The position numbers and the translations under genes were made by a program. A stretch of DNA of 37,071 nt from Ignavibacteria bacterium GWF2_33_9 (GTDB lineage: Bacteria; Bacteroidota; Ignavibacteria; Kapaibacteriales; UBA2268). Shown piece by piece: positions 9,541 through 18,299 of the stretch. The notes beneath the pieces are model-generated. The model made no database searches. It was not told the DNA's origin and saw only the letters and a program-made list of their open reading frames with translations. The DNA lies in the NCBI GenBank assembly GCA_001804565.1, contig MHAC01000017.1, positions 1,695-38,765 of the forward strand. The letters are read 5' to 3'. Numbering within the stretch: position 1 is the stretch's first letter; the number at the start of each line of letters is the position of its first letter.

Positions 9541-10419
9541 ATGTTATTACCTAACTTTAATTATCATAAACCCAAAACTTTAACTGAGGTTTACAACTTA
9601 TTAGACACACATAACAATGTAGGTTTAATGGCTGGTGGAACAGATTTGCTTGTTGAAATGAAGATGGGAAGAAAGCTTGAAAATGTAGTATCTTTAAATA
9701 TGGTGTCTGAATTGAATGAAATTTCAGAAGATACTGATTTTGTATTTATTGGTCCTACCGTTACTTTTCGTCAAATTCAGGATTCTCCGATAATACAAAA
9801 ATATATTCCACATTTGATTGATACTGTATCTAAAATTGGTTCTCCTCAGATTAGGAATACAGGGACCGTTGGGGGTAATGTGTGTACTTGTGCATCCTGT
9901 TCTGATTCAGCACCAACTCTGATTGCATACAATTCAGAAGTTGAAATTAGTTCAAGTACAGGAATTAGAAGAATAAATTTAACAGATTTGCAATTATTCC
10001 ATAGGAAAACAAGTATTTCAAAAAGAGAAGTACTTTCAAAAATAATAATTCCTAAGCCAAAACCAAATTTCACAGCTAATTTCCAAAAGTTCGGCTTAAG
10101 GGAATCCGCTTCAATATCTGTTGGTTCTGTTGCCGTTGGACTATGGATTGAGAATTCTCAAATTGCCGATGCAAATATAGTGGTTGGTGCATGTGCCCCG
10201 ACTCCGATAAAATGCAATTCCGCAATGCAATTAATAATCAATGCTAAATTAAGCGATTTACAAAAGGATTCAATTCTACTGAATGAAATAGCTGAAGCAA
10301 CTGCCTCGGATACCAATCCAATTGACGATATAAGAGGTTCAGCAGATTACAGAAAAGATATTATTAAAACAATTACAAAAAGAGCTATTTTAAATTCCAT
10401 AAATGATTTTAATCAATAA
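9541..10419 (+). CDS. FAD-binding (medium) subunit of molybdenum hydroxylase
   Basis: LMAGGTDLLVEMK, GSPQIRNTGTVGGNVC..SAPTLIA, FGLRESASISVGSVAVGL, CO dehydrogenase/xanthine dehydrogenase FAD-subunit family. Confidence 0.9.
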   Translation: MLLPNFNYHKPKTLTEVYNLLDTHNNVGLMAGGTDLLVEMKMGRKLENVVSLNMVSELNEISEDTDFVFIGPTVTFRQIQDSPIIQKYIPHLIDTVSKIGSPQIRNTGTVGGNVCTCASCSDSAPTLIAYNSEVEISSSTGIRRINLTDLQLFHRKTSISKREVLSKIIIPKPKPNFTANFQKFGLRESASISVGSVAVGLWIENSQIADANIVVGACAPTPIKCNSAMQLIINAKLSDLQKDSILLNEIAEATASDTNPIDDIRGSADYRKDIIKTITKRAILNSINDFNQ

Positions 10420-10445
10420 TTCTATTAAATAAAAGAAATGAACAA

Positions 10446-13250
10446 ATGAAACAAATAGTAAATATAAATGTAAACGGCTTAGATTATGAAGTTGCGATTA
10501 GAACAGGTGCAACATTACTGGATTTACTCAGAGATGAGTTAAAGTTAACCGGCACGAAACGTGGCTGCGATCATGGTGATTGTGGAGCATGTACTGTTTT
10601 AATGAATGGGAAAGCTGTGAATTCTTGTCTTGTTCTTGCTCTCGAAGCTGATGGGCAGAAAATTGAAACTATTGAAGGTGTTGCAAAGGGAGAAGAACTT
10701 CATGCAATTCAGCAAGCATTTGTTGAAAAAGGTGCAATTCAATGCGGTTTCTGCACACCGGGGATGATAATGAGAGTAAAATCCTTACTAAACGATAATC
10801 CTGAACCAACACTTGATGATTTGAAAACAGGTCTTAGCGGAAACTTATGCCGCTGTACTGGTTATGTGAAAATATTCGAAGCAGTTGAAACTGCAGTAGA
10901 TTATCTGAAAGGAAAACCCAGAAAAGAAATTGAATATCAGCCGCAAAAGTCTGCAATTGATTTATCTGTCGTGGGTAAACGTCTTCCAAAGCTTGATGCA
11001 CCCGATAAAGCAACAGGCAGAGCAATTTATACTGATGATATTTCATTTCCAAATATGCTATTCGGTAAAACATTATTGAGTCCTCATGCACATGCAAAAA
11101 TATTATCAATCAATACTGAGAAAGCAAAAGCATTGCCGGGGGTAAAGCACATAATAACTGGAGCAGATGTTCCTGATATTACTTATGGTACTTCCCCTGC
11201 AAGATATGATGAAAATATTCTTGCTAAAGATAAAGTAAGATATGTTGGAGATGTAATTGCCGCTGTTGCTGCAGTGGATGAAGAAACTTGTTATAAGGCA
11301 CTGAAATTAATCGAAATAGAGTATGAAATTCTTCCGGCTGTCTTCGATCCCTTTGAAGCAATGGCAGAAGGAGCTCCAAGACTATTCGAGGATAAATATC
11401 CAAATAATATTAACACACATGTTGACCATCATTTTGGAGATATTGATAAAGGATTTGCTGAAGCTGATCATATTCGTGAAGAAAGATTCGTTGGAAACAG
11501 GACTTATCAAAGTCCGTTAGAACCTCACTGTGCTATTGCAGAATGGGATAGGCATGGAAGAGTGACGCTTCATACTTCGACTCAAGTTGTACACTATGTT
11601 CATCATCAATTATCAAGAATACTGGACATTCCATTAGGTGATATAAGAGTTATTATGACTAATGTTGGCGGTGGTTTCGGAGCAAAAGCCGCAACAAATA
11701 TTCTGGAAGTACTTTCGATTTTCTTAGCTAAGAAGACAGGTCAGGCAGTAAAAATGCGCTTTTCACGAGAGGAAATGTATCTCTATGGAAGAGGAAGACA
11801 TAAACAATTCATTGATTTGAAGATTGGTGTGAAAAAAGACGGCGAAATTACTGCTGTTAAACAAAAAGTAGTTCTCGAAGGTGGTGCATATTCTAGTTTT
11901 GGTGTTGTAACCACTTATTATGCCGGATCTATGTTGGCGACACTCTATAAATTTCCGAATTATAAATATGATGGATATAGAGTAAACACAAATTTACCAC
12001 CTAGCGGAGCTTTTCGTGGACATGGTGTTCCACACCCAAGATTTGCATTTGAATCATTACTCGATATGATTGCCAAAGATTTGAATCTCGACCCTGTTGA
12101 AATTCGCCTTAAGAATGCAATGGAACCTAATTATCATACTTGCAATGACTTAGATATTAATTCCTGTGAATTAACTTCCTGCATTGAAAGCGTAAGAGAA
12201 AAATCAGGATGGAAAGATAAAAAAGGCAAATTACCTTATGGTCGTGGAATTGGAATTGGTTGCGGCGGATTTGTTTCCGGTGCAGGTTATCCCATTTATA
12301 GATCCCAATTTCCACACTCCAATGCTATTATTAAAGTACAGGAAGATGGATCTAAAGTTGTATTATTTATTGGTGATGCAGATATAGGACAAGGTTCCGA
12401 TACAGTTTTAGCTCAAGCTGCGGCTGAAGCATTAGGTATTTCCTTTGACAGAATCAGTGTAGTATCTGCTGATAGCGACTTAACTCCTATCGGCTTTGGA
12501 GCATATTCAAGCAGAGTGACTTTAATGGGCGGGAATGCATCAAAAATGGCTGGTGAACAAGTCAGAGATAAATTGTTAGTGAAAGCATCTCAAATGATGG
12601 GAATTGAAAAAGAAAAAATTTCTGTTAAAAATAATAGATTTTTCATCACTACTAATCCTGAAACATTCATTTCTTGGGAACAAGTTGCCACCGAGTATTT
12701 TTCCGAAAGTGGTCCTTTAATAGGTGCAGGACATTACTCCCCTCCAAAAGGATTGGGTGGCACGTATAAAGGTGCTGCGGTCGGTACATCGCCGGCATAT
12801 TCCTTCTCTGCATCGGTTTGCGAAGTTGAAGTAGATTTTGAAACCGGTAAAGTTAAAGTTTTAAATTTCTGGGATGCACATGATTGTGGGACAGCTATAA
12901 ATCCATTAAATGTCGAAGGTCAGGTTGATGGCGCAGCAGTGATGGGTATGAGTGAAACTTTATTCGAAAATGAGGTGTTCGATAAATCAGGAAGAATGCT
13001 CAATCCGGATTTGCATAATTACTTAATAGCAACTAGTGCGGATACACCTGAAATTAATTCGACTATTGTCGATAGCTTTGAGCCGGCAGGTCCTTATGGT
13101 GCAAAAGAAGTTGGTGAAGGAGCATCATTACCGATTCTTGGAGCAATTGCTAATGCCATTGAAGATGCTGTTGGTGTTCGAATAAAAGAGTTGCCTATTA
13201 CACCTGAAAAGATTTTAAAAGCAATAAAAGAGAAAAATCATAATTATTGA
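10446..13250 (+). CDS. Molybdenum hydroxylase, fused [2Fe-2S] small subunit + Mo-binding large subunit; large part resembles 4-hydroxybenzoyl-CoA reductase alpha
   Basis: GCDHGDCGACTVL, IQCGFCTPGMIM, GNLCRCTGY (two 2Fe-2S domains) then GKRLPKLDAPDKATGRAIYTDDI, NVGGGFGAK, PSGAFRGHGVPHPRFAFE, GDADIGQGSDT, GAKEVGEG. Confidence 0.88.
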   Translation: MKQIVNINVNGLDYEVAIRTGATLLDLLRDELKLTGTKRGCDHGDCGACTVLMNGKAVNSCLVLALEADGQKIETIEGVAKGEELHAIQQAFVEKGAIQCGFCTPGMIMRVKSLLNDNPEPTLDDLKTGLSGNLCRCTGYVKIFEAVETAVDYLKGKPRKEIEYQPQKSAIDLSVVGKRLPKLDAPDKATGRAIYTDDISFPNMLFGKTLLSPHAHAKILSINTEKAKALPGVKHIITGADVPDITYGTSPARYDENILAKDKVRYVGDVIAAVAAVDEETCYKALKLIEIEYEILPAVFDPFEAMAEGAPRLFEDKYPNNINTHVDHHFGDIDKGFAEADHIREERFVGNRTYQSPLEPHCAIAEWDRHGRVTLHTSTQVVHYVHHQLSRILDIPLGDIRVIMTNVGGGFGAKAATNILEVLSIFLAKKTGQAVKMRFSREEMYLYGRGRHKQFIDLKIGVKKDGEITAVKQKVVLEGGAYSSFGVVTTYYAGSMLATLYKFPNYKYDGYRVNTNLPPSGAFRGHGVPHPRFAFESLLDMIAKDLNLDPVEIRLKNAMEPNYHTCNDLDINSCELTSCIESVREKSGWKDKKGKLPYGRGIGIGCGGFVSGAGYPIYRSQFPHSNAIIKVQEDGSKVVLFIGDADIGQGSDTVLAQAAAEALGISFDRISVVSADSDLTPIGFGAYSSRVTLMGGNASKMAGEQVRDKLLVKASQMMGIEKEKISVKNNRFFITTNPETFISWEQVATEYFSESGPLIGAGHYSPPKGLGGTYKGAAVGTSPAYSFSASVCEVEVDFETGKVKVLNFWDAHDCGTAINPLNVEGQVDGAAVMGMSETLFENEVFDKSGRMLNPDLHNYLIATSADTPEINSTIVDSFEPAGPYGAKEVGEGASLPILGAIANAIEDAVGVRIKELPITPEKILKAIKEKNHNY

Positions 13251-13357
13251 TATCTCAACTCTTTATTTTTAAGTTGGCTTAAGAATTCGAATTGCAAGTT
13301 ATTGTATTTTATAACTATATTATTAATTAAATGTATCATATTTATTTATTAGATTTA

Positions 13358-13388
13358 TAATATAATTACGTTCTTCGTAATAATATTA
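13358..13388. promoter_or_regulatory. Near-perfect 13-bp inverted repeat in the intergenic region ahead of the thiolase/benzoyl-CoA cluster
   Basis: TAATATAATTACG-TTCTT-CGTAATAATATTA, 12/13 complementary; no downstream T-tract. Confidence 0.4.
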
Positions 13389-13566
13389 CTCATATATTAC
13401 CTTATGCACTTGTAATTCAAAGCAAATTATCTCCAAAAATTGGCTAATAACTTTCATTTTTTTATGAACAAAATGTAATCTTTTAATTAATTCTAACTTT
13501 TTTTATTGTTTTAAATAAAAAAATTTGTAATTTAGAAAAACTTATTGATTTCAAAATAATTAAAAT

Positions 13567-14838
13567 ATGTCTAAATCTCAGAAAGAAGTTGTTATTGTAA
13601 GTGCTGCACGCACTCCTATTGGAAAACATGGTGGTTTTTACAATGATTTATCAGCTGAAGACCTTGGTGTTTTGGCCGTTAAAGAAGCGATAATCCGTTC
13701 AGGAATTGATTTATCAAAAATCAATATTGACCAGATTATAGCAGGAATGATATATATAGATTCTCAAAATCAACAAATATATCTTCCTCGTAATGTGGCT
13801 CATCGTGTTGCAAAAGAATTTAATGATTCTGAAAATTTAATAAATGCACCCGGTAAAACTACTCTTAGAATTTGCGGTACAGGTTTCCAAACTCTTGCTG
13901 ATGCTTATGATTTACTTACTGCACAAGAACCAAATAAGATGAATTGTGTTATATCTTTTGCTTGCGAAAGTATGTCGCAAACAAATATGATTAATCAAGG
14001 ACGCCGTAAAAAAGAAAGCGTTTGGGAGTTCGAAGAAGCTCCAAATAAAGATTATCTTATGGAAGGATTTAATCACAATCTTTTCAATACATTAATGCCC
14101 AAAACTGCAGAAGTCTATGGTGCAAAAGTCGGTATAACAAGAAAAGATTGTGACGATTTTTCTTATTTAAGTCATATTCGGGCAAAAGAAGCTCAAAAAA
14201 AACAGTGGAATCGTTTCAGAGATAAATCAGAAAATAATTACCTCAAAGGCATTTTCACTGTTGATACTGTTGACAAGGCAGGAAATTCTCTTTGCGTTTG
14301 GAAAGATGAGGGCACTAAATATGACATCAGTTTAGAAGAACTTAAAAATCTTCGTCCAATGTTAGGCCCTAATGGTTTAGTTACTCCAGGAACTGCAAGC
14401 CAAATTAGTGATGGAGCTGCTTCGATAATTTTAATGGATAAAGAATTTGCAGAACAAAATGGAATTCATTATTTAGCAAAATTAACCGGTTATCAGTTTT
14501 CTACGGTTGCACCGGAAATAATGGGACAAGGTCCTGTTCCTGCTGTCAAAACATTATTGAAAAAATTAAACCTTGAAATGAATGATATCGACTTGTTCGA
14601 AGTTAACGAAGCTTTTGCAGCACAATATTTAGGAGTTGAAAGAGAATTAAATCTTCCAAGAGAAAAAACTAATGTGAATGGCGGTGCTATTGCAATAGGG
14701 CATAATATTGCTGCGACAGGATTAAGAATTGTTACAGATTTAGTATATGAATTGAAACGCCAAAACCTTAAAAGAGGAATTGCTTCTGCTTGTATAGGCG
14801 GTGGACAGGGCGGAGCAGTTTGTGTAGAAATTATATAG
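13567..14838 (+). CDS. Thiolase (acetyl-CoA acyltransferase)
   Basis: SAARTPIGKHGG, LRICGTGFQTLADA (active Cys), NEAFAAQYLG, GHNIAATGLRI, ACIGGGQGGA. Confidence 0.88.
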   Translation: MSKSQKEVVIVSAARTPIGKHGGFYNDLSAEDLGVLAVKEAIIRSGIDLSKINIDQIIAGMIYIDSQNQQIYLPRNVAHRVAKEFNDSENLINAPGKTTLRICGTGFQTLADAYDLLTAQEPNKMNCVISFACESMSQTNMINQGRRKKESVWEFEEAPNKDYLMEGFNHNLFNTLMPKTAEVYGAKVGITRKDCDDFSYLSHIRAKEAQKKQWNRFRDKSENNYLKGIFTVDTVDKAGNSLCVWKDEGTKYDISLEELKNLRPMLGPNGLVTPGTASQISDGAASIILMDKEFAEQNGIHYLAKLTGYQFSTVAPEIMGQGPVPAVKTLLKKLNLEMNDIDLFEVNEAFAAQYLGVERELNLPREKTNVNGGAIAIGHNIAATGLRIVTDLVYELKRQNLKRGIASACIGGGQGGAVCVEII

Positions 14839-14874
14839 ATATTAATTATTTTTTAGAACATAAAGACATAGTAT

Positions 14875-17340
14875 ATGAAAAGTTGTTTCGCTTTTGGCAA
14901 TAAATTATTACAGAAAGAAATTTCGAAATTGAATAAAATTTCGGAAGTGGCTCTTATTGGTTCAGGAACTATGGGTATAGGAATTGGAATTGATATCCTG
15001 AACAAAACTAATTTAGGTATTACCTTTATCGATATTTCTGATAAATCACTGGAACGTGCTAAAAATGACATAGGTGACTATTTTGGGAATCAATTAACTG
15101 CTGGTAGAATTCTTCAAAATCAATTTGATGAAATTCTTGGAAGAGTAACTTATACGAACAGTTTTGAAACTTTAAGTAATGCAGAAATTATTTGGGAAGT
15201 GGCTACTGAAAGAATTGAAATTAAAAAATCAATTTTCGAGAATATTGAAAAATATGCTGATCCGGATAAATTATTACTTGTATTTTCCAATACATCATCT
15301 CATACTACAGAAGAATTAGCTGTTTTATTCAACGATTCACTTTTGCGTGATAAATTTTTGACAGGTCATGGTTATTTTCCTTTCCATGCAAACAGATTAT
15401 TTGACGTTATGAAAGGGAAGTATGCAACAGAAGCTACTTACAATATGGGAATTGCTTTTGCTGAACAAATGCTGGAAAAGAAAGTAATTGCTTTGCGAAA
15501 TGACCATCACGGTTATATTGCCGACCCAATTTTCGAAGGAATGGGAGCAATTATCAGTTGGGATATTAAAAACGGTCAGGACATTGTAGAATTACCTCAG
15601 GTTTTTGCAATGTTAACTGCTAATCCATTTGAAGTTTTAGATAGAACTGGTCACATGCCTTATACTGAGTGTGCAAACCATATGGGGAAAGCACTTCCTG
15701 CAGACGATAGATTAAGAGTTGTCTATAATCAGGAAAATCGTCACTACCCTCAATGGATTGAAGACTTGGAAAAAGCCGGCAGAATTGGAATTTATTCTTC
15801 AGAAAAGGAAGGCTTCTTTAAATGGGATGGAAAACCGGGACGTGAAAAACCAGTAAAAGTTTATGACCCGGGCACCAAATCTTATATTCCGATAAATGAA
15901 ATTAATGTTAGTGATTATTTTTCATTATCCAAAGCTGATGCTATTGACCACAGGGAATCTTCAATTAAAAGTATATCCGGTTTGATAAAAGTTGCAAGGT
16001 CGTCAGATAAAGGCGGTAAAACTTTCCGCCGTTACGTAATTCCTATAATGTTATACTCATTGGATTTAATACAAGATAATCATGCAACGGTTGCCGATGT
16101 GAATGTTTCCTCAAAAGTAGGATTACGCTTCAAATATGGGCTTTGCGAAATTATTGATGGATTTTTGAATTATTTTGGTATTGATGCTTTTATAAATTTA
16201 GTAAAGAAAGCAGCTATTGAAAATCCAGACAGACCTGAATTGTATGATATTGATGGAAAAATTGGTCCACGCCAAGGAAAACCAAGTTTGTTATATAAAA
16301 TGAAACAAAATGGCTGGATAAATATACTTGGCTATGGTAGGATATATGGAACTCCGGTAAGCCAAAGAAACTTCATTACCGACAAAATGGATATATATTA
16401 CAACGATCTACGATATGTGTATCCAACTACAAAAGAAAGAGTTGCATCAATTATATTTGACAATCCACTTCGTGGCAATGTTTGGAATAAAAACACAATC
16501 GACCAACTTGACCATGCAATTGGAATTTCAGTTGACTTATACGAGAAAGGAAAACTTGGTGCAATTTTATTCACTGCTTCCGGTGAAGGTATGAGAATGT
16601 TAGGTGCAGATGCAAGACAATTCAATAAAGGCTGGTTCTCTGCTAAAAAAGGTTATCAATTTTTGGGAGAGGAGGAAGCTTCCTACTTCACAAAAGCCGG
16701 AATGAAATTGTTTAGATTTTTGCAGGAATCACCTATTATTACTGTTGGTGTCTTTGGTGAAAAATGGGGTGGTGGAGCTGAATTCACTTATTTCTTGAAT
16801 CAGCGTTTCGATTTGATTTTGAAAGGTGTAGAGTTCGATTCAATTAAACGTGAAAATGTTTATAGAACAAAGAAAAACTATAATCAACCAGAAATTGAAT
16901 ATGCAATTCTAGGTGGTTTTGGTGCTGTTCAGGAATTAGTACGATTAGGTTTTGGCGAGTCATTAGTTGATGAATTGTTTTATCAGGGCTTGACGGCAGA
17001 AAGAGCATACCAATTAGGACTCTCTAATGGAATTGGCGAGAATGAATATGAATTGTTAGAAAAAGCTTTCGAAATAGCAAGAATGAAACAAAAATATTCT
17101 TATCCATATTCTGCTGCTCTTTATAATAAACAAAAGAAAGAAGCTTTCTACGAAGGATGCAATGATGACAGACTGACAAAGGATACCGGCGAAACATTCA
17201 ATCCTGAGAAGAATCCTTATATTAATAATGGTTTAATTAGACTTTTGAATATGGGTGGGCGAAATCCTCAACCCGAACTTGATGTGAGAGGAAAGCTACC
17301 CGGTTGGGAAAATAATTATAAAACACTATATCAAGATTAA
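14875..17340 (+). CDS. 3-hydroxyacyl-CoA dehydrogenase / enoyl-CoA hydratase fusion (HAD at N-terminus, ECH at C-terminus)
   Basis: Rossmann VALIGSGTMGIGIGIDIL; HAD C-terminal-like KVGLRFKYGLCEIIDG; C-terminal crotonase-like GGGAEFTYF and NQPEIEYAILGG. Confidence 0.82.
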   Translation: MKSCFAFGNKLLQKEISKLNKISEVALIGSGTMGIGIGIDILNKTNLGITFIDISDKSLERAKNDIGDYFGNQLTAGRILQNQFDEILGRVTYTNSFETLSNAEIIWEVATERIEIKKSIFENIEKYADPDKLLLVFSNTSSHTTEELAVLFNDSLLRDKFLTGHGYFPFHANRLFDVMKGKYATEATYNMGIAFAEQMLEKKVIALRNDHHGYIADPIFEGMGAIISWDIKNGQDIVELPQVFAMLTANPFEVLDRTGHMPYTECANHMGKALPADDRLRVVYNQENRHYPQWIEDLEKAGRIGIYSSEKEGFFKWDGKPGREKPVKVYDPGTKSYIPINEINVSDYFSLSKADAIDHRESSIKSISGLIKVARSSDKGGKTFRRYVIPIMLYSLDLIQDNHATVADVNVSSKVGLRFKYGLCEIIDGFLNYFGIDAFINLVKKAAIENPDRPELYDIDGKIGPRQGKPSLLYKMKQNGWINILGYGRIYGTPVSQRNFITDKMDIYYNDLRYVYPTTKERVASIIFDNPLRGNVWNKNTIDQLDHAIGISVDLYEKGKLGAILFTASGEGMRMLGADARQFNKGWFSAKKGYQFLGEEEASYFTKAGMKLFRFLQESPIITVGVFGEKWGGGAEFTYFLNQRFDLILKGVEFDSIKRENVYRTKKNYNQPEIEYAILGGFGAVQELVRLGFGESLVDELFYQGLTAERAYQLGLSNGIGENEYELLEKAFEIARMKQKYSYPYSAALYNKQKKEAFYEGCNDDRLTKDTGETFNPEKNPYINNGLIRLLNMGGRNPQPELDVRGKLPGWENNYKTLYQD

Positions 17341-17342
17341 TT

Positions 17343-18095
17343 ATGATCTCAATCAATCTGTCTGATAAAATTGCTATTGTTACAGGAGGAGCCTCTGGAA
17401 TTGGAGCCGCCATTTCTTTTAAATTAGCTGAGTGTGGTGCAAATGTCGCCATTATTGATAAAAAGGAAGTGCTGGAAGCCCAAACTATAATCAATACTAT
17501 CGAAGAACTTGGCAGAAAGTGCGTTTTTATATGTGCCGATATTTCTGATTTTCAGGCTTCTGGAAACGCAATTCTTGAGATTCTTTCTAAGTTTGGCAAG
17601 ATAGATATTTTAGTAAATAATGCCGGAATTAATAAAGATGGTGTTATTTGGAAAATGACTGAAGAACAATGGGACAATGTAATTAATATTAACCTAAAAG
17701 GTTATTTTAATTATATTAGAGCTGTCGCCCCAGTTTTTAGAGAGCAAAACTTCGGGAAAATTATTAATATTTCTTCTATAAATGGGATGAGGGGAAAATT
17801 CGGACAAGCAAATTATTCTGCTGCAAAAGCTGGAATTATTGGTCTGACCAAAACGATTGCAAAGGAATTAGGGAAATATAATGTAAATGTAAACGCTATT
17901 GCTCCGGGATTGATTGATACTGAAATGATGAAAAATGCAGATGAGAGTGTCAGAGAAAATGCAATAAAAGAAATTGTTATTGGCAGAATTGGGTTACCTG
18001 ATGAAATTGCAAATGTTGCAGCATTTTTATCATCAGATTTATCAAGACATATTACCGGCGAGATTATTAAAGTTGATGGCGGACAATATATATAG
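17343..18095 (+). CDS. SDR-family 3-hydroxyacyl dehydrogenase / FabG-like
   Basis: IVTGGASGIGAAIS, VNNAGINKDGVIW, ISSINGMRGKFGQANYSAAKAGIIG, FLSSDLSRHITGEIIKVDGGQYI. Confidence 0.9.
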   Translation: MISINLSDKIAIVTGGASGIGAAISFKLAECGANVAIIDKKEVLEAQTIINTIEELGRKCVFICADISDFQASGNAILEILSKFGKIDILVNNAGINKDGVIWKMTEEQWDNVININLKGYFNYIRAVAPVFREQNFGKIINISSINGMRGKFGQANYSAAKAGIIGLTKTIAKELGKYNVNVNAIAPGLIDTEMMKNADESVRENAIKEIVIGRIGLPDEIANVAAFLSSDLSRHITGEIIKVDGGQYI

Positions 18096-18299
18096 TTTAT
18101 AAAGTTATAAAGTTATAAAGTTATAAATAAATCAAACTTGACAAACTTTATAAACTTGATAAACTTGATAAACTTAATAAACTTGATAAACTTAATAAAC
18201 TTGATAAAATTGATAAAATTGATAAAATTGATAAACTTGATAAACTTGATGATCTTGATGATCTTGATAACTTGATAAACTTGATAACTTGATGAACTT
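18096..18299. repeat. AT-rich repeat block: left (ATAAAGTT)n arm plus about 18 units of 9-bp TAAACTTGA; 'empty' copy
   Basis: 18096-18127 ATAAAGTT tandem; 18133-18299 TAAACTTGA/TAAAATTGA/TGATCTTGA units. Perfect 12-bp inverted repeat GTTTATAAAGTT (18095-18106) / AACTTTATAAAC (18144-18155). Confidence 0.9.

Noticed and set aside
10834-11109. Minus-strand ORF inside the Mo hydroxylase gene (and similar antisense ORFs such as 8994-9296, 16398-16625, 28224-28418, 33284-33502)
   Set aside because: Antisense shadows of well-supported coding genes with no recognisable motifs.
18133-18299. Possible CRISPR array
   Set aside because: Units are contiguous 8-9 bp tandem repeats with no unique spacers and no cas genes.
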